From an uncultured Candidatus Melainabacteria bacterium (GTDB taxonomy: Bacteria > Cyanobacteriota > Vampirovibrionia > Gastranaerophilales > Gastranaerophilaceae): a DNA stretch of 7,930 nt. The DNA lies in contig CAKVMU010000070.1 in the NCBI GenBank assembly GCA_934773085.1, positions 1-7,930 of the forward strand, in the 5' to 3' direction. Made by a program: the position numbers and the translations under genes. This document shows positions 1 through 4,799 of the stretch, piece by piece; within the stretch, counting starts at the first letter, position 1, and each line of letters starts with the position of its first letter. The notes under the pieces were generated by a model, which was not told the DNA's origin, searched no databases, and saw only the letters and a list, made by a program, of their open reading frames with translations.

Positions 1-342
1 CAACAAAACTGGCACTCAACATTCGGACAAATGGGCATGATGGCAGGAATGCTTCACGGTGTAAATGTTGCTCCGGGAGTTAACTTGATATGGGAAAAGG
101 AAACGTTCTCAACTTATTTAACTTTGCAATATATGTATAACGTAAACGGAGCAGTTACCGGACGTGCCGGAAATGTTGAACTTCCGCAAATGGAAATGGA
201 ACGTGGTTACATCCAATACGGAATAGGATTCACAAAGAAATTTACGGATAGGGCATCCGGTTATATGCAAGCCGTTCTGAGAAATGCAGGAAGAACAGGC
301 GCCGGATTCCAACTTGGATTTAACTTCCTGTTAGGGAAATAA
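1..342 (+). CDS. Autotransporter outer-membrane beta-barrel, C-terminal fragment
   Basis: The reading frame is open from the first base, so this is the last 113 codons of a gene that starts before the window; the internal ATG at 31 is not the real start. The protein alternates hydrophobic and polar residues in amphipathic strands (STYLTLQYMYNV, RGYIQYGIGFTKKF, ASGYMQAVLRNAG), rich in Tyr, Phe and Gly. It ends GAGFQLGFNFLLGK, which resembles the final strand of autotransporter (type V secretion) beta-domains, where such strands form the outer-membrane pore anchoring the passenger domain. The very last residue is Lys rather than the usual aromatic. GC is a little higher than in the genes to the right. 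A strong terminator lies just after the stop. The family call is from pattern only, and the passenger domain lies outside the window. A non-secretory porin-like barrel is the main alternative. Confidence 0.72.
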   Translation, partial: QQNWHSTFGQMGMMAGMLHGVNVAPGVNLIWEKETFSTYLTLQYMYNVNGAVTGRAGNVELPQMEMERGYIQYGIGFTKKFTDRASGYMQAVLRNAGRTGAGFQLGFNFLLGK

Positions 343-348
343 ATAACA

Positions 349-385
349 AAAAAAGAGGATGACCTAAATAATCATCCTCTTTTTT
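349..385. terminator. Bidirectional intrinsic terminator
   Basis: A 14-bp perfect stem (arms 349-362 and 372-385, core GAGGATGA/TCATCCTC) has a 9-nt loop, with A-runs on the left and T-runs on the right. Either strand therefore gives a hairpin followed by U's. It lies between the plus-strand barrel gene (stop at 342) and the minus-strand gene whose stop is at 401, and can serve both. Confidence 0.9.
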
Positions 386-400
386 ATTTATAAATTTATC

Positions 401-757
401 TTAGCTTAATGCTAAAAGTGATTTTACTGAACGAGCATTTTCTTTAACAGTTTCATCAGAGTGCATATTAATTGTATCCTCTAAGATTCTTATCACTTCT
501 GATTTATCCTTTAGAGAAAGAATTTCGTTAATCGTACTCATTGCAACAGCCGGAGAAAGGTCATTAATACCTTTACCTTGATTAATAATAACAACTTTCA
601 ATGAGTCGTGAAGATTTTTTCTTACTAATGCACGTGAAGTATATTCTCTAACTTCGTTATCAGGAGAATTTGTTCCCAATTCTTCAAGAACTCTGATAGA
701 ATCGCTGTCTTTATGAGCAGCTAATGCATCAATAATCTCTACAACATTTTTATTCAT
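401..757 (-). CDS. Small HEAT-like helical repeat protein
   Basis: 118 residues with no signal peptide or membrane segment. Two similar halves can be aligned by eye: residues 19-49 (SIRVLEELGTNSPDNEVREY and onward) and 85-117 (VIRILEDTINMHSDETVKEN and onward). Each is a hydrophobic helix, a short acidic turn, then a second helix, as in HEAT/armadillo-type repeats, which usually act as protein-binding scaffolds. The start ATG shares one base with the stop of the upstream gene (TAATG on the minus strand), and a good Shine-Dalgarno GGAGGTG sits about 8 nt before it inside that gene. The two are therefore very likely co-transcribed and translationally coupled. I do not recognise a named family. 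Partnership with the upstream 18-residue repeat protein is inferred from the coupling only. Confidence 0.85.
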   Translation of the reverse strand: MNKNVVEIIDALAAHKDSDSIRVLEELGTNSPDNEVREYTSRALVRKNLHDSLKVVIINQGKGINDLSPAVAMSTINEILSLKDKSEVIRILEDTINMHSDETVKENARSVKSLLALS

Positions 758-1356
758 TATGCAGCACCTCCGAGAAGAGCGATTTCATCTTTCCACATTT
801 GTTCAATTTCTGCAACAGAAGTTGTTTCCGGATCAATATGGTGTGAATGTTGCTTAACAAGAGCAGACCATTTTGCAGCCATTTCTTTTCCTAAATCCAT
901 AACATCCCTATTCAAGAATCCCATTTTAGAAGAAATACCTTTTCCAAGGGCTGAAACATTTTCGTTCAAAGCTGACATACGATTTGAAATATTATTACCA
1001 AGACCGTTTACAGCTTCTGTAATATTTTTAATTCCGGCGAGGTCAGAAACATTTGTGTTCTTTGCATATTCCCAAGCGTTTGAAACACTGCTTCTAACTC
1101 TGTTTACAAAATTAATAATAGGCTCAGCGATACTGCTTCTCATTTTATTCATGCTACCTGCAACAGAAGAAGCAATCATTTTCAATTTATTAGTGTGTTT
1201 TGGTTCAAATCCTTCAAAAACATCTGCAAACTGTAGCGTATTCCCCTCAAAGTTTGAATATTTGAACGGGTTTGTAGTTGAATTTCTAGATGTCTTGAAT
1301 GGATTAGCAATTTTTGGGGTAAGGTTTTGCGAACCTACTTTAATAATTTTCGCCAT
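757..1356 (-). CDS. Unrecognised protein with three 18-residue helical repeats
   Basis: 199 residues from the ATG at 1356, chosen because AAAGGA lies 5 nt upstream. The open frame continues to 1638 but only as the antisense of tRNA-Ser, and an ATG at 1386 has no ribosome site. The N-terminus is basic and Asn/Ser-rich with a duplicated NPFK motif (residues 19-22 and 29-32), then FEGNTLQFADVFEGFE (36-51). The middle is helical. Residues 119-172 are three tandem 18-residue units starting LGNNI, LGKGI and LGKEM, sharing LG-x2-(I/M)-(S/A)-x-(K/R)-(M/W)-x2-L. An 18-residue period equals five helical turns, so one helix face would stay constant, as in amphipathic surface- or lipid-binding helices. 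The tail (173-199) is acidic and ends LLGGAA. No signal peptide or membrane segment is visible. It is coupled to the HEAT-like gene by a TAATG overlap. Function unknown; a structural or organising role is a guess. Confidence 0.82.
   Translation of the reverse strand: MAKIIKVGSQNLTPKIANPFKTSRNSTTNPFKYSNFEGNTLQFADVFEGFEPKHTNKLKMIASSVAGSMNKMRSSIAEPIINFVNRVRSSVSNAWEYAKNTNVSDLAGIKNITEAVNGLGNNISNRMSALNENVSALGKGISSKMGFLNRDVMDLGKEMAAKWSALVKQHSHHIDPETTSVAEIEQMWKDEIALLGGAA
841..1002 (-). repeat. Three tandem 54-bp coding repeats (18 residues each)
   Basis: Codons 119-136, 137-154 and 155-172 of the gene at 757-1356 form three in-register units with the pattern LG-x2-(I/M)-(S/A)-x-(K/R)-(M/W)-x2-L. Similarity is clearer in protein than in DNA, so the duplication is not recent. 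Confidence 0.7.
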
Positions 1357-1451
1357 ACTATTCCTTTCTAATCTCTGTGACTTCATGACACATACAAGAA
1401 TAACATACTGGTTAAATATTGAATCATCCAAATAGAGGATAAAGTTAGAAT

Positions 1452-1479
1452 TTGCAATAAGAAATTGTTCAAGTATAAT
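1452..1479 (+). promoter_or_regulatory. Promoter of tRNA-Ser
   Basis: A perfect -10 TATAAT is at 1474-1479. The -35 is either TTGCAA at 1452-1457 (16-bp spacer) or TTTGCA at 1451-1456 (17-bp spacer), each 4 of 6 to consensus. Predicted transcription start is near 1486, about 19 nt before the mature tRNA 5' end. Confidence 0.7.
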
Positions 1480-1504
1480 ATGATTAATAAACCAATAGAC
1501 CCAT

Positions 1505-1591
1505 AGAGGGGTGTCCGAGAGGTTTAAGGTGCAATCTTGGAAAGGTTGTGTGGGAGCAATTCCACCGTGGGTTCGAATCCCATCCCCTCTG
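1505..1591 (+). tRNA. tRNA-Ser (anticodon GGA)
   Basis: The 87-nt class II tRNA is complete. The acceptor stem AGAGGGG (1505-1511) pairs with CCCCTCT (1584-1590), with discriminator G at 1591. The anticodon stem CAATC/GGTTG encloses the loop TTGGAAA, giving anticodon GGA at 1539-1541, which reads UCC and UCU. The long variable arm typical of serine tRNAs is present. The T arm is GTGGG-TTCGAAT-CCCAT. CCA is not encoded, so it must be added by the CCA-adding enzyme. It has its own promoter and terminator. Its antisense keeps a frame open, which falsely extends the N-terminus of the neighbouring minus-strand gene. Confidence 0.97.
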
Positions 1592-1594
1592 TAT

Positions 1595-1627
1595 AAAAAC
1601 GGATAGACTTTTGTCTTATCCGTTTTT
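1595..1627 (+). terminator. Intrinsic terminator of tRNA-Ser
   Basis: An 11-bp perfect stem AAAAACGGATA (1595-1605) / TATCCGTTTTT (1617-1627) is extended inward by GAC/GTC around a TTTT loop with one bulged T. The 3' arm is T-rich and followed by ATTTTTA. It begins four bases after the tRNA, as expected for a stand-alone tRNA transcript. Confidence 0.9.
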
Positions 1628-1740
1628 ATTTTTAGCATTTTTACCCAGTCGAAATCCTTATTGCATCAGGGGTTTATCGGCATAGAACGGTGTAAAGAGC
1701 GAGTACGATTGAATCTTGGGTTTAGATGTAAAATTTTAGT
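1628..1740. other. Gene-free patch with GC well above its flank
   Basis: Bases 1661-1720 are about 47% GC, against about 18% for 1741-1800. No frame has a credible start, ribosome site or recognisable protein. The frames that stay open are short. It sits directly after a tRNA terminator, where integrative elements commonly insert. It could be a remnant of an element or an uncharacterised RNA or attachment region. I see no copy of the tRNA 3' end elsewhere in the window. Confidence 0.4.
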
Positions 1741-1748
1741 TACAAATA

Positions 1749-1776
1749 CTGATAAAAATTTAAAAATTTGTATAAT
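1749..1776 (+). promoter_or_regulatory. Predicted rightward promoter
   Basis: A perfect -10 TATAAT is at 1771-1776, with a 4-of-6 -35, CTGATA, at 1749-1754 and a 16-bp spacer. Start would be near 1783, just ahead of two palindromes and a full Shine-Dalgarno sequence. No normal gene starts after it. A long transcript would run antisense through the membrane-protein gene into the lipase gene at 2310. The region is very AT-rich, so a chance match is possible. Confidence 0.45.
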
Positions 1777-1785
1777 GGATACATT

Positions 1786-1814
1786 AATTCAAACAAATGC
1801 ATTTACTTTGAATT
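1786..1814. repeat. Nested palindrome, operator-like
   Basis: The outer arms AATTCAAA (1786-1793) and TTTGAATT (1807-1814) are perfect inverted repeats. They enclose a second perfect palindrome AAATGCATTT (1795-1804). Only C1794 and AC at 1805-1806 interrupt the dyad. It lies just after the predicted start at about 1783, a typical place for a repressor site or a 5'-UTR hairpin. There is no T-run, so it is not a terminator. Confidence 0.55.
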
Positions 1815-1842
1815 GTACGTAAACTATTACTAATTAAAATTT

Positions 1843-1864
1843 CTTTGAACTGCAAAGTTCAAGG
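1843..1864. repeat. Second inverted repeat with GCAA loop
   Basis: TTGAACT (1845-1851) and AGTTCAA (1856-1862) form a perfect 7-bp stem around GCAA; C1843-G1864 and a T-G wobble extend it to 9 bp. Its left arm shares CTTTGAA with the right arm of the palindrome at 1786-1814. No T-run follows on the plus strand. On the minus strand AGAAATTTT follows, so it might act as a weak terminator for the gene ending at 1904. Confidence 0.5.
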
Positions 1865-1880
1865 CATAAGTTGTGTTTGG

Positions 1881-1947
1881 AAGGAGGTAAAAAATATCGC
1901 AAATCAAAGAAAAATTACATAAAAAAGAAGAGCAAATATTAAACTGA
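1881..1947 (+). pseudogene. Full Shine-Dalgarno followed by a 17-codon frame lacking ATG/GTG/TTG
   Basis: AAGGAGGT at 1881-1888 is a perfect ribosome-binding site, but no ATG, GTG or TTG follows at a usable distance. At ideal spacing (1894) is ATA, opening a 17-codon frame that reads SQIKEKLHKKEEQILN after the first codon and stops TGA at 1945-1947. The peptide is charged and helix-like. ATC at 1896 would give only ANQRKIT before a stop. Possible readings are a decayed gene whose ATG became ATA, a short peptide with a non-standard start, or a chance purine run. Its 3' half overlaps the end of the minus-strand gene at 1904. Confidence 0.3.
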
Positions 1948-2275
1948 GATATATTAGTGAAAAAATAGAACCGATGTAACGGAAAAGTTTTAAAGTCTTA
2001 TTTTCTAATAAAAATTTATTTTTGATTTTGAAATTAAAAGCTCTTTCAAAAAGAAAAATAATAAATGCAATTATAAATATAGACAGAGCAAGGGCGGATG
2101 CACAATATGCTAACCAGAAAAAAGCATCTCCCCAAGATACATATGTAGTGCGTAGTAGGCGGTGGTATTCGCTATTAAGATATAAAACTATCGCAAAGCA
2201 TAAAAAACCATTGCATCCGAAAATATGAAAACTAATATATTGATTAAATGCATCTATCTTTTTAAAAAAATTCAT
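1904..2275 (-). CDS. Small three-helix membrane protein, unrecognised
   Basis: 123 residues from the ATG at 2275. A TTG at 2293 would add six residues but has no better ribosome site; neither start has a visible Shine-Dalgarno. Three hydrophobic segments are clear: about residues 13-33, 51-76 and 98-123, the last reaching the C-terminus. A basic loop (83-96, KIKNKFLLENKTLK) separates the second and third. Codon use is AT-rich in third positions and coding-like, and no competing plus-strand gene exists here. I do not recognise a family. The gene is divergent from the lipase gene, with 34 bp between the two ATGs. Small polytopic proteins next to a lipase can be immunity or export partners, but that is inference from position alone. 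Confidence 0.72.
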   Translation of the reverse strand: MNFFKKIDAFNQYISFHIFGCNGFLCFAIVLYLNSEYHRLLRTTYVSWGDAFFWLAYCASALALSIFIIAFIIFLFERAFNFKIKNKFLLENKTLKLFRYIGSIFSLIYLSLIFALLFYVIFL

Positions 2276-2309
2276 ATGTAGATTGTACAACAAAATAAAA
2301 GGAGAAATT

Positions 2310-3254
2310 ATGACAAATTATAAATTGCACGAAGATTGCAAAAAACTATCTTGGGCTGTATACCAAGAAAAAAAGCCTAAAAGTATTAATGGGTGGCAAT
2401 ATAAAAAATCTATACAAGATAGCAATGGCTTCTATGCAGAAGTTTACGAAAAAAATGGAAAAGCTATTTTTGCCATTAGAGGAACTGATACTAATAAAGG
2501 AATCAAAGAACTGGGTAAAGATGTTAAGTCTGATGCTCAAATGAGTTGGTTACACCTTCCTGAACAAGCTCAAACAGCAGAAAAAACATATAAACAACTT
2601 ATTCAGCAATATGGGAAAGAAAATATTATAACAACAGGACATTCGCTTGGTGGAAGCATCAGTACAATATTGGGAACTAAATATGGGGGAGAAACGGTAA
2701 CCTTCGGTGCCTATGGAGTTAAAAATGTTATCGGTTTAGAAAAAAATTATACCAATAATATTACTAACTATGGAAACGCACAGGATGGAATATTTGTTAT
2801 GAATATAGATAGCCAAATTGGTAAGACAATTATTTTGGAAACAAATGGAAAAGGAGGTTCTTTGGGAAAAGGATATAAACTAAGAAAAAATATCGACCCT
2901 CACTATATTGAAAACTACGGAGATCTTTCAAAGGGTGTGGAATATAAAAAAGAAGAATTTGATAATACTGACACTCCATTGTTCAAAACCGGAATTGAAT
3001 ATTTTGACTATGACGACAGTGTCTTTGATATAAATAATCGAGTATTATATGACGGAGAAATTACTCCTTCGGAATTAGATAAAAATAGTCCGTTATATGA
3101 TTTATACATGGATCAGTGGATTGATAAGAAACCTATGCCAACAAAAGCAGAGGTTGATAAACGTACACGAATTGGTGAGCTTATTTATGTCAAAGAATAT
3201 ACTCGCTCAGATGGAACGAAAGTAAGTGGTTATTACAGAGCTTGTCCTAAATAA
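2310..3254 (+). CDS. Class 3-type lipase / alpha-beta hydrolase with C-terminal extension
   Basis: 314 residues from the ATG at 2310, preceded by AAAAGGAGA at good distance; an in-frame TTG at 2283 is less likely. An ester-bond hydrolase, probably acting on lipids. AIRGTD (55-60) is the oxyanion-region motif of lipase_3-like proteins. GHSLGG (110-115) is the nucleophile elbow with Ser112. Asp159 in NYGNAQDGIF and His198 in DPHYIENYG complete a likely Ser/Asp/His triad. No signal peptide or membrane helix is visible, so a cytoplasmic enzyme or one secreted by a dedicated machine both fit. The part after about residue 210 is acidic and less typical. It ends in YTRSDGTKVSGYYRACPK, a short motif I associate with phage-linked and effector-like proteins, though I cannot verify this. 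Divergent from a small membrane protein; followed by a strong terminator. Confidence 0.85.
   Translation: MTNYKLHEDCKKLSWAVYQEKKPKSINGWQYKKSIQDSNGFYAEVYEKNGKAIFAIRGTDTNKGIKELGKDVKSDAQMSWLHLPEQAQTAEKTYKQLIQQYGKENIITTGHSLGGSISTILGTKYGGETVTFGAYGVKNVIGLEKNYTNNITNYGNAQDGIFVMNIDSQIGKTIILETNGKGGSLGKGYKLRKNIDPHYIENYGDLSKGVEYKKEEFDNTDTPLFKTGIEYFDYDDSVFDINNRVLYDGEITPSELDKNSPLYDLYMDQWIDKKPMPTKAEVDKRTRIGELIYVKEYTRSDGTKVSGYYRACPK
2317..2344 (-). promoter_or_regulatory. Possible promoter for the membrane protein
   Basis: On the minus strand a perfect TATAAT reads from 2322 to 2317, with only a poor -35 (TTTTTG, 2344 to 2339, 16-bp spacer). The predicted start is near 2310, inside the first codon of the lipase gene. 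The mRNA leader would then be antisense to the lipase ribosome-binding site. Confidence 0.35.
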
Positions 3255-3274
3255 AAACATTTTAAATCAATTCA

Positions 3275-3328
3275 ATTCTAAGCAAAACTTGATATTATCG
3301 GGATTGAGAGTAATACTTGACTTAGAAT
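3275..3328. repeat. Spaced inverted repeat in the lipase 3' region
   Basis: ATTCTAAG (3275-3282) and CTTAGAAT (3321-3328) are perfect 8-bp inverted repeats 38 nt apart, and ACTTGA occurs directly repeated at 3287 and 3315. The stretch 3255-3378 between lipase stop and terminator holds no supportable gene. A TTGACT at 3317-3322 looks like a -35 but lacks a good -10. Confidence 0.35.
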
Positions 3329-3378
3329 AAAAAATGAATAAAAACTTTCTTTTCGGGTTCAAATTGTATGTTCTCTGC

Positions 3379-3419
3379 ATTAACGTCCGGTCGCATTCTG
3401 CGACCGGACGTTAATTTTT
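3379..3419 (+). terminator. Strong GC-rich intrinsic terminator
   Basis: A perfect 17-bp stem (arms 3379-3395 and 3399-3415, core CGTCCGGTCGCA) has a TTC loop and is followed by TTTTTC. It is much more GC-rich than its surroundings. It ends the lipase transcript, about 125 nt after the stop codon, and insulates the polysaccharide genes to the right. Confidence 0.92.
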
Positions 3420-3427
3420 CTATTTCA

Positions 3428-3439
3428 TCTCCTAGGAGA
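3428..3439. promoter_or_regulatory. 12-bp perfect palindrome upstream of a promoter
   Basis: TCTCCTAGGAGA is a perfect palindrome 18 bp upstream of the -35 at 3458. Its position would suit an activator or repressor site for the gene at 3493. No second copy was seen in the window. Confidence 0.4.
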
Positions 3440-3457
3440 AACAAAAGTTACAATATT

Positions 3458-3486
3458 TTGCAATATACCCGATAGGATATTATAAT
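3458..3486 (+). promoter_or_regulatory. Promoter of the CDP-glycerol transferase-like gene
   Basis: TTGCAA (3458-3463) and a perfect TATAAT (3481-3486) are separated by exactly 17 bp. The same TTGCAA serves as a possible -35 for the tRNA promoter. The -10 ends six bases before the ATG at 3493, so the expected start site is the A of the ATG itself. Confidence 0.7.
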
Positions 3487-3492
3487 AATTCT

Positions 3493-4746
3493 ATGTATAT
3501 TGATTACGAAAAACTTGGCTCTCTATTAGGATTTTGGAAAGACTTTTTTTATAACAAAAAAGTTGAACAAAACCTTGATTATATTAGAAAAAACGTAAAA
3601 AAGGTTAAAGCTAAATTAAAACATAAAGAGCATCTGAATGTTGCTTTTTATGTTTATGATTCTGCAAAATGGAAATGCCAAAGTGTTTACGATTTAATGG
3701 CTGAAGATAAAAGGTTCACACCTTATATCCTTGTTACAAAATGCAATGCTCCTAAAAACAATTTCAATTATCAAACAATTGATGATGTAAAAAAGACTTA
3801 TGAGTTTTTCGAATCAAAAGGTATGAACGTTCAGTATGCCTACGACACAAAAAAGGACAAATTTATTCCGTTCAAGGAAATCACTCCTAGACCTGACGTA
3901 ATAATTTACCAGCATCCTTGGTATGTAGAGACGACTCAAGGTCCTGTTGTATGCTCAAACTTCGCTCTTACGTGTTACGTGCCATACTATATTTCTGACA
4001 TTGATAACCCTATTGAGTATGATTTGAGATTCCATCGTTATATTTATCGCTATTATGTTCCTGACGAAATTATAAGAAAAAACTATGCGCCAAACATGTA
4101 CGATAAAGGCGAAAAACTGGTTGTTGCGGGGCACCCTCAACTAGATTTTTATTTGAATCATAAGACAATGTCGGAAGAACGATATGTGATTTACGCACCT
4201 CATTGGACTGTTTGCGGGGACAATCTAAGATATTCGACTTTTGACTGGAACGGCTATGAAATACTGGATTTTGCAGAAAAACATCCTGAAATAAATTGGG
4301 TTTTCAAACCGCATCCGTGCCTGTATAAATTTCTTTTTATGTCCGGTTATATGACAAAAGAAAAGGTTGATGAATATTACGAACGCTGGGGAAAAATAGG
4401 TCTTGTTTGTGAAGATGGCGATTATATGGAGCTATTCCAGCAATCTTTTGCTTTGATTACAGATTGCGGTTCTTTTTTGACCGAATACCTCTTTACAAAA
4501 CGCCCTTGTATTCATCTTGTATCTGAGCACTTTAAAGGGAACGAAAACGTCCAAAAGATTTGCAAAACCTATTACAATGCTCATAATTTGGATGAAATGA
4601 AAGAACTTTTTGAAGAGATTTTAATCAACAAAAAAGACCCTAAAAAGAAGGATAGATTAGCTCTTTTAGCTGAATTAAACTATCCTAATTCGGCTAAGAT
4701 TATTACTGCAGATTTATTAAAGCATATTAACTATTCAAAAGATTAA
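3493..4746 (+). CDS. CDP-glycerol glycerophosphotransferase-like enzyme
   Basis: 417 residues. It resembles the TagF/Glyphos_transf family, which moves glycerol-phosphate (or a related polyol-phosphate) from a CDP-linked donor onto teichoic-acid-like or capsule polymers at the inner face of the membrane. Visible family landmarks, in order: an N-terminal Rossmann-like region with LNVAFYVYDSAKW (48-60); GHPQLD (213-218); YAPHWTV (234-240); FKPHP (271-275); DYMELF followed by ITDCGSFLTEYLF (322-334) and KRPCIHL (336-342), which match the donor-binding half. There is no membrane segment. The start ATG has no Shine-Dalgarno and sits at the predicted +1, so translation may be leaderless; no alternative Met precedes the conserved region. 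It is followed after 53 nt by an acyltransferase. Acceptor and exact donor cannot be told from sequence. Confidence 0.82.
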   Translation: MYIDYEKLGSLLGFWKDFFYNKKVEQNLDYIRKNVKKVKAKLKHKEHLNVAFYVYDSAKWKCQSVYDLMAEDKRFTPYILVTKCNAPKNNFNYQTIDDVKKTYEFFESKGMNVQYAYDTKKDKFIPFKEITPRPDVIIYQHPWYVETTQGPVVCSNFALTCYVPYYISDIDNPIEYDLRFHRYIYRYYVPDEIIRKNYAPNMYDKGEKLVVAGHPQLDFYLNHKTMSEERYVIYAPHWTVCGDNLRYSTFDWNGYEILDFAEKHPEINWVFKPHPCLYKFLFMSGYMTKEKVDEYYERWGKIGLVCEDGDYMELFQQSFALITDCGSFLTEYLFTKRPCIHLVSEHFKGNENVQKICKTYYNAHNLDEMKELFEEILINKKDPKKKDRLALLAELNYPNSAKIITADLLKHINYSKD

Positions 4747-4765
4747 ACAATATCACCCTAATCCA

Positions 4766-4774
4766 TGCTACAAT
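4766..4774 (+). promoter_or_regulatory. Extended -10 promoter before the acyltransferase
   Basis: TGCTACAAT matches the extended -10 pattern TGnTATAAT with one change; no clear -35 is present. Start would be near 4781, giving a leader of about 19 nt. Read-through from the gene upstream is equally possible. Confidence 0.4.
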
Positions 4775-4799
4775 ATAGATTACAAAGAGATTGCAAACA

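Noticed and set aside
1055..1435. Plus-strand 126-codon open frame
   Set aside because: Antisense shadow of the repeat-protein gene; no ribosome site.
1357..1638. N-terminal extension of the 757-1356 gene by 94 codons
   Set aside because: This part is the antisense of tRNA-Ser and its promoter, and the ATG at 1356 has the good ribosome site.
2022..2228. Plus-strand 68-codon basic open frame
   Set aside because: Opposite strand of the membrane-protein gene; no ribosome site and a composition expected of antisense to hydrophobic codons.
2283..2309. TTG start nine codons upstream of the lipase ATG
   Set aside because: The ATG at 2310 has AAAAGGAGA at correct spacing, which would lie inside the longer form.
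3334..3414. 26-codon frame starting MNKNFLF
   Set aside because: No ribosome site, and it runs into the terminator hairpin and ends inside it.
1505..3420. Integrative element bounded by tRNA-Ser direct repeats
   Set aside because: No integrase and no second copy of the tRNA 3' end within the window; kept only as a possibility for the GC-shifted patch.
4791..4799. TTG start of the acyltransferase
   Set aside because: ATG three codons later is the usual start and has equal upstream context.
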